Below are positions 55,285-64,000 of a stretch of DNA of 64,000 bases, one piece after another; positions within the stretch are counted from its first letter, which is position 1, and each line of letters begins with the position of its first letter. Source of the stretch: Eremomyces bilateralis CBS 781.70 (Eukaryota; Ascomycota; Dothideomycetes; Eremomycetales; Eremomycetaceae). The notes below the pieces were generated by a model that was not told where the DNA came from, did not search any database, and saw only the letters and a program-made list of their open reading frames with translations. The translations under genes and the position numbers were made by a program. The stretch spans positions 183,409-247,408 of the forward strand of contig NW_022985082.1 of the NCBI RefSeq assembly GCF_010015585.1. Reading direction: 5' to 3'.

Positions 55285-57481
55285 ATGACCAAGAGAGAGC
55301 TTCCCGTTCAGCAGCTTCTCATCCTGTGTAAGGCTCCCCTCTTCGTCGCAGCTATAACCGCGCCAAACTCGAGCATCAATTCTTCATTATAGTACTGATA
55401 GGATATACCAGCGATATGTCGATTTGCCGAACCCATCTCCCTCACGAGCATCTTCCCTTACCTCCCCGAATACATCGAATCGTTTGGCATCCCCAAAGAT
55501 GAAGTCGGTCGCTGGACAGGTACTATAACCCGTTTACCAGTCAAATGAAGAGGCGAGACTGTGATGCTGACGGAGACGTATAGGAATTACTTCGGCTATC
55601 TATTCCCTCTCACAATGCGTTACGGCAATACCATGGGGAAGGATATCCGACCGAATTGGCCGGAAACCCGTCATTCTTATGGGCCTTGTCAATACGATGA
55701 TCACCTCGTTGCTCTGGGGTTTCTCGGGGTCCCTTCCCATGGCTCTTGTTGCGCGCGCATTGGCGGGAGCAGGTAATGGTAATGTTGGAATATTAAGGAC
55801 CGTAGTAGCAGAGTTGGTTCCATACAAGGTAGGACGGCATGCACCCATTGCGCGACGTAGCTAACCCGATTTCGGCAGGAACTCCAACCACGTGCGTTCA
55901 GTATCATGCCTCTCGTCTACAACATCGGCACGGTCTTCGGCCCCATGATAGGAGGCGCGTTGGCAAACCCACTGCACCGCCAATACGGCGACCCCCCCAG
56001 CGACGCCTTCCTCGCCCGGTACCCCTACTCCATCCCGAACATCGTCTCCGCCACCCTCTTCCTCATTGGAATCGCGACCGGCGTCCTCTTCCTCCACGAA
56101 ACCCTCGCCAGTCGCCGCAACTCCTACGATTGGGGTCTCGCGCTCGGCGAGCGGGTCACCCAGTTCTTTAAAGATCTGTGGCATCGGTCGCGGGGCGGGG
56201 AGACGGAGCCGCTGTTGAAACACGGGACGGGGTTCTCGAGTCGGCAGAGTACGAATTTGGAGAATAGATATAATGCGCAGAATGGGGAGCATGTGCAGGA
56301 GCCAAATCCGCCGTGGAAGGAGGTGTTAACGACGCAGTCAATCATAAATTTGATCGCATATACGTTGCTTGCGATGCACTCGATCGCGTACGATCAGTTG
56401 CTTTCGGTGTTCATGCATCATCCCGTGCAGGATGTGAACGATCCCGAGTTTCAACCTCCGTTTAAATTTGCGGGAGGATTTGGTATCAGTACGTTGAACC
56501 CGCTCATTATTTATTCGATACCTGGAAGACCCCACCAAATTCATTTTCTAATTACTCCCAGACTCCGACCGCATCGGCCCCTACTTCACCCTCTACGGCA
56601 TCGCCTGCATGCTCTACCAATTCCTCATCTTTCCCCCCGTCGCCCGCCGCTACGGTGTCCTCCGCTGCTTCCGCATCTGCTCCCTCATCTTCCCCATCGT
56701 CTACTTCATCTCCCCTTTCGCCACACTCATGCCCACCCCTCTCGGGAAGCAGATCGTCCTCTTCATCTTCTGGCTCTTCAAAGGCCTCGCCAATACCTTC
56801 GCCTTCCCCTGCTCCACCATCCTCCTCACCAACTCCGCCACTAGCGTCCTCATCCTCGGCACCCTCAACGGCATCGCCACCACCGTCTCCGCCGTCGGCC
56901 GCTCCCTCGGCCCCTCCTCCGCCGGCTCTCTGTTCACCTGGGGCGTCGAGAACGGCTACATCATCACCCCCTTCTGGTACCTCTCCGCCGTCACCGTCGT
57001 CTCTGCCATCCCGACCTTCTTCCTCATCGAGGGCGCCGGGTTCGGCGACGACGCTAGCACTACCGAGGACGACGAAGTTGGATTCGACGCCGACGCCGAT
57101 GAAGAGGAGGAAGACCTAGAGCGCTGGCCAGGCTCCTCGTACGACTCCTCAGGATCCGACGACGAGGAAGCCACCGAGGCGCTTGGGCCGCTGCTGAGCC
57201 GCGAGTCGACAATGTCTGCCGGGGGGTTTTGGCGACAGACGGGGTCGCCGGTGCCGTCGTCGGTGGTGGCGAGCAGCGTGGTATCAGAGGAGGAGATTGA
57301 TGAGATGGAGAGCGGGGTGGTGAGTCGACGGGGGTCGTCGTTGCCAGGGAGGAGAGGGGGGCGGACGTTGAGGCGGCGGTCGAGCGTGCCGATTGGGATG
57401 GGGGTAGGGTTTAGGCGGATGAGTTCGAATTTGGGGCAGACGAGGAGTGGATATGGGACGGGGTCGAGTTTGGGGGGGTGA
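55285..57481 (+). CDS. Major facilitator superfamily transporter (ZIFL/DHA-like)
   Basis: Five exons (55285-55327, 55412-55519, 55584-55828, 55879-56488, 56562-57481) give 641 residues and 12 predicted helices. The N-terminus with LLILSICRFAEPISL and FPYLPEYIESFGI is typical of fungal drug:H+ antiporter-like or ZIFL-type members. MFS motif A is GRISDRIGRKPVIL between helices 2 and 3; ALAGAGNGNVGILRT and AFSIMPLVYNIGTVFGPMIGG follow. A cytoplasmic loop of about 80 residues separates the halves. After the last helices (ILGTLNGIATTVSAVGRSLG, FWYLSAVTVVSAIPTFFLI) comes an unusually long tail of about 140 residues, first acidic (DADADEEEEDLE), then Ser-rich and Arg-rich (GRRGGRTLRRRSS), likely a regulatory or trafficking region. 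The substrate is not predictable. Confidence 0.9.
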
Positions 57482-58310
57482 TGATGATGGGAGGTGGAGG
57501 GAGGCTGGAAGAGTATTGGGTTTACATTGGGTAGGGCGCATATATCATTTGTTGCACCTCAGGGATAGGGTCCTAGTTTTGGACCCCTTGTTTATCGATC
57601 TCAGGGGCATGTTCAATATGTAGCTCGTGAGGCATTTTGAGGAGTTTGTATATCTTTGGTCTATAGCATATGTAGTCTTGGGCATGTTTATCCATAATTC
57701 CTCAAGATATACTAATCCCCAATACAAGGAATTCGACCACTCTTCGATCGAGATTCATACAATGGACATCCTGCAAACCACGCTAGATGTGAGAATCGAA
57801 AGTTGATTGGCAAAGTCATTCCAGATGGCGATATAATACGACACTAACACATATAGTCTCGCAATCGGCCAATCAGCAACGCATCTCGGGTGCAACTGCG
57901 CTTAACGGTCAACAAAGTCCGAACATCCTCAACTTCTTCCCCTAAGTACAGGATCAGGCGAAACAAAGAGATCACAGGAGCTTCATTTACGTAACCCTGT
58001 CGCCTCCGTCCGTTATCGATGGCTAATTCTAACGCCGACGAAAGCCGCCGGAGGTATAAGATGGCGACAATTCCTCCCGGTCGGACTGTCAGGTGCAAGA
58101 ATCTGGCTCATCCATTACGACCACCGTGTATCGCTCATTCCTGGCCTTGAATTAGGGAAAATAGTAAGCTGGTTAGGAACGTGAGTCACGGACTGCTATC
58201 GGTATTGCTCCCTGAGGTAGTGGGAATTTAGAAAAGTCTTCAGACGCAAGATTGCAATCGTTTCTCTGAGCACACTTTATTCAAGTAACCCCAAGTTATT
58301 CTCAGCAGCA
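57482..58310. other. Intergenic MFS downstream / arginase upstream
   Basis: About 830 bp with only short frames. It is expected to contain the arginase promoter. No specific site is claimed. Confidence 0.5.
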
Positions 58311-59434
58311 ATGACGCTCCCTCCAACTGGCGAGAGTAAATTCCTCCCCTCCCGCAATGAGCTCGGCCTCGTGGCAGTTGGCTTCTCCGGCGGTCAGGTA
58401 CGTACCACACCTCCTTCAGTCCCAGTTCCATTCGGCAGTTCGAAGAGCGTGCAAGAATCACTGTTAACACCCCCACAGACCAAAGCCGGCGTCGACGCTG
58501 CCCCCACGGCTCTCCTTGAAGCCGGCCTTATCCACCAACTCCAAAACGACCTCAACTACAACGTCACCTTCGACGGCCAAGTGCACACCTACGCGGACCT
58601 TATCCCCGCCTCCGACCCACCCCACCGCAACATGCTGCGCCCGAAATCCGTCAGCGCCGTCACGCGCGCAGTGTCCTCGCAAGTGTATACGCACGCGGCC
58701 GCGGGGCGCCTTGTGCTCACGCTCGGCGGCGACCACTCGATCGCGATCGGGACGATTTCCGGGACGGCGAGGGCGGTGCGGGAGAGATTAGGGCAGGAGA
58801 TCGCAGTGGTGTGGGTGGATGCGCATGCGGATATCAATACGCCGGAGACGAGCGAGAGTGGCAATATCCATGGGATGCCGGTGAGTTTCCTGACGGGGAT
58901 GACGCGGAGTGAGGATGAGGAACGGTTTGGGTGGTTGGGGGAGGAGCATTTGATTAGTGCGAGGAAGTTGGTGTATATCGCGTTGAGGGATATTGATCGG
59001 GGGGAGAAGGAGATTCTGAGGAGGGAGGGAATCAAGGCGTTTTCGATGCATGATATTGATCGGTGAGTGATTCTGGGAGTCATGTGGAGGATTATGTTAG
59101 GGTGTAGAACTAACGTTGAACATGATATAGACACGGCATCGGCAAAATCATGGACATGGCACTGGGCTGGATCGGAAGTGACACCCCCATCCACCTCTCC
59201 TTTGACGTCGACGCACTGGATCCGATGTGGGCTCCGAGCACGGGGACGCCCGTCCGCGGAGGACTAACCCTGAGAGAAGGCGACTTCATCGCCGAGTGCG
59301 TGGCGGAGACGGGGAATCTCATCGCACTGGATCTCGTTGAGGTCAATCCGAGCTTGGAAGTAACTGGGGCGCAAGAGACGGTTCGTGCCGGGTGCTCGAT
59401 TATCCGATGCGCGCTGGGAGACACACTGCTGTGA
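58311..59434 (+). CDS. Arginase
   Basis: Hydrolyses arginine to ornithine and urea in nitrogen catabolism; manganese enzyme, cytosolic trimer. Exons 58311-58397, 58479-59062 and 59131-59434 give 324 residues, the usual length. The N-terminus NELGLVAVGFSGGQTKAGVD matches the substrate-entry region. Metal-binding motifs are TLGGDHSIAIGT (His and Asp), VVWVDAHADINTP (Asp-His-Asp) and LSFDVDALDPMWAPSTGT (two Asp), followed by PVRGGLTLREG and LVEVNP near the end. All ligands are present, so it should be active. The first intron (81 nt) follows the Gln of SGGQ; the second (68 nt) splits an Arg codon. It is tail-to-tail with the RPA12 gene, 180 bp apart. Confidence 0.96.
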
Positions 59435-59614
59435 GATGTATGATTGGGACTGGTGGAGCGGATGGGAGAGTATGAACGGAAATTCCACGGAATGGTTGAA
59501 TTAGTACACAACCGGCGACCAGCTCATCTGGGCGGCAAATGCTTATCCGTCTATCAGGTCAAGGTCGCGACGGTAACTCATCCAGCTGCTGCTGCTCCAA
59601 CACCAAGGCCGACA

Positions 59615-60090
59615 TCAATTATTGGTATTGAATCTGCGAGATATTAGAGCCTTGCAGCTTCGGATATATTTCCAGTCTTTCCTACCTGTAATTGCATTTG
59701 GGACAGCGATAAAAGATTGTAGACCCTTCGTCTGCGCCGCGCAGTTGCACGTCCTTGAACAACATAGTCGGATTCTCACAGGAGGGGCATGATTGAGTGG
59801 TCGATGGCCACGTCTCTGCATCTTCTGACTTCATCGTCTGATTGACCGCACCACTACGCTTTTGCAGAAGAACTGACGGGAAAGCATCAGGTCTGGATCT
59901 AGTCGTAACGGACGTGAGCCACTTGTCTACGCCTAAGCTTAGCAGTGAAAACAGAGAGGCGGTATGATTCAAGCTCACTTTTATTGCAGCTTTTGCAAAC
60001 ATCACAAGTGATGGTCGGTTTCTCGGGAGGTATCCGATTCAGGAGACTTCCACAGCTAGTACAAAAGAGGACGGTACCGACCAGTGCCAT
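59615..60090 (-). CDS. rpa12: RNA polymerase I subunit RPA12
   Basis: RPA12 is the small zinc-ribbon subunit of RNA polymerase I that promotes transcript cleavage and termination in the nucleolus. Exons 59979-60090, 59686-59932 and a 19-nt last exon 59615-59633 give 125 residues. The N-terminal ribbon is MALVGTVLFCTSCGSLLN with TCDVCKSC. The C-terminal, TFIIS-like ribbon has CPSCENPTM, the acidic cleavage loop in LRGADEGSTIFYRCPKC, and NYRFNTNN at the end. Without the last exon the protein would stop right after NYR; FNTNN is the usual terminus in this family, which supports the 52-nt intron 59634-59685. The middle contains SRPDAFPSVLLQKRSGAV, also typical. Confidence 0.93.
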
Positions 60091-61304
60091 GGTTGATGGT
60101 TCAGATGGATATGTGGGATTTAAGCATCACGATGATCAAATTAGCGGCTACCGCTTTCGAAGTGAGGAGAGTTCGGGGGGAACTTTAAACTTAAAAATAG
60201 TAATGCGCTATACCAAATACGGGTACACTAAATCATAAGTAACCTCCCTCCCTGTGTGCCGGGCGCCCCTGCGTGACGAGCTAAATCATGGGTACTTTGG
60301 CTTCAGAGCAAGCCAGACACTGCATACACATTGATATTTCTAAAGTTTTGTTTAATTTGTGTGCTGTAGCCATTCCTTAACTTCGAGACCATTTCTACTT
60401 AAAGAATTACGGTTAGCATCGCCGCCTTCTCGCCTGATTCCCGGAGAGTCTTCTGTCATACCCTAACAGAATTCTTCCGCCAAAGCACCACCATCGTGCC
60501 CTTACTACGTCTGAAACTCATTAAAGGCCCTTATCCGAGCCTTAGAGTCCTATAACGATGCTAGGCATCATCATCACCCTTGAGGCTGGTGTTGGGTGCA
60601 AATTTGCACAAGTTCACCACGCAGATCGGTACTTCTAATCCAAACGATGAACGATTCTGGCTAGCGCGGAACAATAATATCTACGTAATATATACACAAC
60701 CGCGATGTAATTTAACCTAGCGTATGTACGGAGTACGTAATCATATTTGCCAAGTCTGTGGCTGTTTTACCTGTAGCTGCCGCAGTCTAATCATTCCTGG
60801 CGGACATAGCAATTCACTCTGTGCAGAAACACGAACGCCAGTTAGGCAGGGTTGGTCAACATGCAGAACTGGAAGTCCTCTGATTGACACCTGAGCAAAG
60901 TGCTGTCGCAAGCGGCCTGATTTCCCCTAGGGCAGCACCTATGCTTATGGATGCTTCATATGCTTCTAATCAGCTGCAAGAGATGTGAGCGACTGGGAAA
61001 AACGCGTCGACACTTGCCATTGGACGCCACGCGACAGTATTAGCAGCCTTGTTCTTGTACGACCAGCCAGTCGAGGCGTGCATTCGCGTCCGATCAAGGC
61101 ACAAAATGCAAGGCTGAGGTCGCCGAGAACAAGCTGTGATGTGACGGCTACGAAGCGCAGCCTCGTGCTAAAGCTTATAATGGCCTTTCGCCGCCTCTTA
61201 TGCTCGTCGTCCTCCGTCAAGTGAAGTAGAAAGCCTCGAACCGATTCCGGACGTTTCGCGACACTTTGGCTGTGTGGACGTCGTTCGAATCCCGCACTTT
61301 AACC
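60091..61304. other. Divergent intergenic region RPA12 / NLR gene
   Basis: 1.2 kb with AT-rich patches and no supported gene. A GTTCGAATCCC stretch at about 61283 resembles a tRNA B box, but no cloverleaf surrounds it. Confidence 0.55.
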
Positions 61305-64000
61305 ATGGCGTCGTCTGGATGGCGGCGACTGATTCCATCCCGAAGCAAGCGTAAGGATGCTGTATGATGACTCCCATTCCATGCCTCTGTCAGGCTGACT
61401 TTGGTAGGTTAGCGAACCTTCGAAGCCGAAAAATCCTTTTGAGGCTCCTGCTCAAGGTCTCAAAGTAGTGGAGGAGGGAGAGCAGCCGGTGATAGAGTAA
61501 GCCATCCGTAGCATAACAAACGCCCGCACTGACAGCTCCTAGCATCGTTGCTGTCCATGGATTGAACGGGCACCGCGACAAGACCTGGACGGCCGTGAAC
61601 GGCGTGCACTGGCTCCACGATCTCCTGCCGACCGATATCCCGAACGCGCGCGTCTTCTGCTGGGGATACGATGCGAACACGCATGGCGACCGCGTCAGCT
61701 GCCAATACCTATACGACCATGCAAGACAATTGGTGTCGGATCTGTGCCTTCAGAGAAGGCTTACAAAGGTATGGACACAGGCAGTAGTTAAAGGTGAAAC
61801 TGACCGTGGCAGACAACGCAACGGCCAATTATCTTTGTGGCACACAGTCTAGGTGGGATCATAGTCAAGAGCGTAAGCCTCGTATATATCTCTTATCTGC
61901 GTAGCTAACCAAGCGAGGCTCTCATCCACTCGGACGCGGCACGTAAAGGCGCGCTAGCAGAACATCGGTCGATTACGACGTCGACATACGGGATCATGTT
62001 CATGGGCACGCCTCACCAAGGCGGCAGCGGAGTGCAGCTAGGGAAGCTGCTGATCAATGTGGCATCAGTGTTTATAGCTGCAGACGACCGGCTAATGAAG
62101 CATCTCGAGCAGAACTCGGAATGGCTTCAACAGCAGCTTGGGCAGTATAATCCGATCAGCAGCAAGTTTGTAACAAAGTTTGCGTACGAGGAGTACAAGA
62201 CGCCGACGGTGCTGGGTCATTCAATTATGGTATGGTCTTGCTTCTGTTGTAGAATACAAAAGGCTGACAGCATAGGTGGTACCACTTGCATCAGCGGTTG
62301 TTCCTGGTGCCGCCGACGCAGAGCCGATCGCCATCCACGCAGACCACATCAACATGACCAAGTTCGCGTCGAAAGAAGATAATGGATATAGAACTGTGTC
62401 GGGGCATCTGCGAATCATGGCTGAGAGTGCGGGCGAAGCCATCGTCTTACGGTGGGCAGAGGAGGGTAGGGTCGATGCTGGTATGTAGCGCCAGTGTATA
62501 ACTATCAAGAATAGTAATAACAGTAGCTGTGTGTAGCGCGTACTAACTCTGAAGAGAGCTTTCGTGTCGTCTTTAGCTTGCCTGAGGCCTCTGAGACCGA
62601 TCACTTTGTTGCAAGACAAGCGGAGCTCGCTGCAATGCATAAGGCGCTCAGCGAGGGTACCGGCCGACAAGCAGTCACTCTGCACGGTCTAGGCGGGATT
62701 GGCAAGACACAGCTGGCAATTGCATACGTCAAAGCGCACCGTGACGACTATTCGGCAATATTCTGGCTGAACATCAAAGACGAAGTGTCAGTAAAGCAGA
62801 GCTATTTGCGGTTAGTAAGACGGATCTTGCAGGAACATCCATCGGCCAGCCAGCTTAGTGGAATCACGGAGGACAGCAAACCCGACGAAGCAGTGGCAGC
62901 AGTCAAGCGATGGCTAGAGCATGGCAAGAACACGCATTGGTTGATAATGTTAGATAATTACGATAACCCCAAGGTTCCAGGTAACGCGGATCCTGGTGCG
63001 GTCGACATCCGGCAGTTTCTGCCTGAGGCATATCATGGCTCGGTAGTTGTGACAACGAGATCGTCGAAAGTCAGTATCGGCCATCGCATAAAGGTAGGGA
63101 AGCTGGAAGATATAAGGGACAGCCTTCAGATACTCTCTAATGCCTCACACCGTGAGGACGTTATCGACAGTTAGTTAGATTCGGTTGCTAGTTGAAGAAG
63201 CAGCGCTTACACCATTAGATCCTGACGCAGCCGAACTTGCTAGAGAGCTGGATGGCCTACCGCTGGCCTTGGCTACGGCGGGCGCCTACCTTGACCAGGT
63301 GGCGACAAGCTTTGCTGCCTACCTTCGCCTGTACAGAGCATCATGGCTGAAGCTGCAACAGACGAGTCCCCTCGTAAGCAGTTACGAGGACCGGCGACTG
63401 TACTCGACATGGCAGCTATCATTCGAACATATCAAGCAGCAGAACGAGCTATCGTCAAGACTGCTTCAGCTATGGGCATACTTTGATAATCAAGATCTGT
63501 GGTTCGAGCTTCTGCAAGAAGGAAGGTCTAGCGGTCCGGACTGGCTTCGTCAACTCACGCAGGACGAGCTGAGCTTCAACGAGGCGGTAAGGGCTCTGTG
63601 TGATTACGCGTTGGTGGAAGTGGACAGGTCCTCTAGAGGAAGCGTTGAGTCTCAAGGGTACGGGATGCATAGTTGTGTGCACTCATGGACGGTGTATGTA
63701 GTCAACCAAGAATGGGATTCTAAGATGGCCGAGGTAGCTCTGGAGTGTGTGGGCAGCCATGCGCCAGAGGTTAATGCACAGCACTCCTGGCTGACTCAGC
63801 GTCGGCTGTTGCGACACTTAACCAAGTGTTGGGGGTTTATTATCGACGGCAGACTAGATGACGATGGCAAGGACTGGATTCTGTACAACTTCGGATATAT
63901 ATATTCGAGTCAGGGAAGGTTTGAAGAGGGGGAGAAGATGTACTTGCGAGCGCTGCAAGGCAAAGAGAAGGCATGGGGACCAGAGCATACATCAACACTC
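61305..64000 (+). CDS. SesB-like hydrolase / NB-ARC / TPR NOD-like receptor, runs off window
   Basis: Fungal NLRs of this layout are linked to non-self recognition and programmed cell death. Exons: 61305-61361, 61408-61496, 61543-61768, 61813-61872, 61918-62229, 62276-62480, 62555 onward. The N-terminal alpha/beta-hydrolase (about 45-270) starts IVAVHGLNGHRDKTW and keeps the Ser nucleophile in FVAHSLGGIIVKS, with MGTPHQGG and FASKEDNGYRTV later. The NB-ARC shows P-loop GLGGIGKTQ (361-369), Walker B WLIMLDNYD, VVVTTRSS and GLPLALATAGAYL. The winged-helix part ends YGMHSCVHSW (MHD-like). TPRs begin FGYIYSSQGRFEEGEKMY and are cut by the window end. The frame is interrupted at 63172-63178: either a 40-nt intron (63152-63191) or a frameshift with a stop (see findings), so it may be active or decaying. 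Confidence 0.87.

Noticed and set aside
61270-61300. tRNA B-box-like GTTCGAATCCC
   Set aside because: No A box, acceptor stem or anticodon arm at suitable spacing; it lies just before the NLR start codon.

Overview
The window is nuclear DNA of a filamentous ascomycete (Pezizomycotina). Most genes carry short GT-AG introns of about 43-165 nt with C-T-R-A-Y-like branch sites. The gene set is typical of that group: Spa2, Vac7, Wee1, an ArAE-2 type transporter, a DUF6594 protein, GPI-anchored GH76, an alternative NADH dehydrogenase and a SesB/NB-ARC/TPR NOD-like receptor. The class cannot be fixed from sequence reading alone. No rRNA or tRNA gene was recognised. One run of 130 N lies in vac7.

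Left third (1-25.8 kb): the 3' part of spa2 (+), a glutathione transferase (-), a DUF1857 protein (+), vac7 (-), wee1 (-), a large ArAE-2/FUSC-like membrane transporter (-), ribosomal protein eL19 (+), an SR-type RRM protein (-) and a Nab2-like poly(A)-binding zinc-finger protein (+). Two head-to-head pairs share promoters: transporter/rpl19 and SR protein/nab2.

Middle (26-45 kb): a bifunctional pseudouridine-5'-phosphate glycosidase/pseudouridine kinase with a likely mitochondrial presequence (+) lies tail-to-tail with an Mtf2-like mitochondrial protein (-). A gene-poor stretch follows with one small secreted protein (-). Then comes a tight block: rad54 (+), apn1 (-), dim1 (+) and a DCW1/DFG5-type GH76 mannosidase (-). 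After 1.8 kb without a gene there is an AMID-like FAD oxidoreductase (+).

Transposon island (45.1-49.5 kb): a 583-bp TA-flanked element has about 190-bp terminal inverted repeats and keeps the end of a Fot1/pogo-type transposase reading frame. Next to it are a broken Tc1/mariner-type transposase and a fragment of a HET-domain gene.

Right third (49.5-64 kb): a DUF6594 membrane protein (-), an external-type NDH-2 (-), an MFS transporter (+), arginase (+), RNA polymerase I subunit RPA12 (-) and, running off the end, a SesB-like hydrolase/NB-ARC/TPR receptor gene (+).

Functionally this is mostly a housekeeping segment covering cell polarity, cell cycle, vacuole lipid signalling, DNA repair, ribosome biogenesis and mitochondrial metabolism. 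One mobile-element island and one non-self-recognition gene interrupt it. No biosynthetic cluster is evident. The most unusual observations are start codons interrupted by introns (rpl19, rad54, probably the DUF6594 gene), an overlapping uORF-stop/start created by splicing in rpl19, MCB boxes upstream of rad54 and wee1, the deletion-derivative transposon, and an ambiguous frame break in the NLR gene. Exon boundaries were read by eye from splice consensus, frame continuity and remembered family motifs; no alignments were run.
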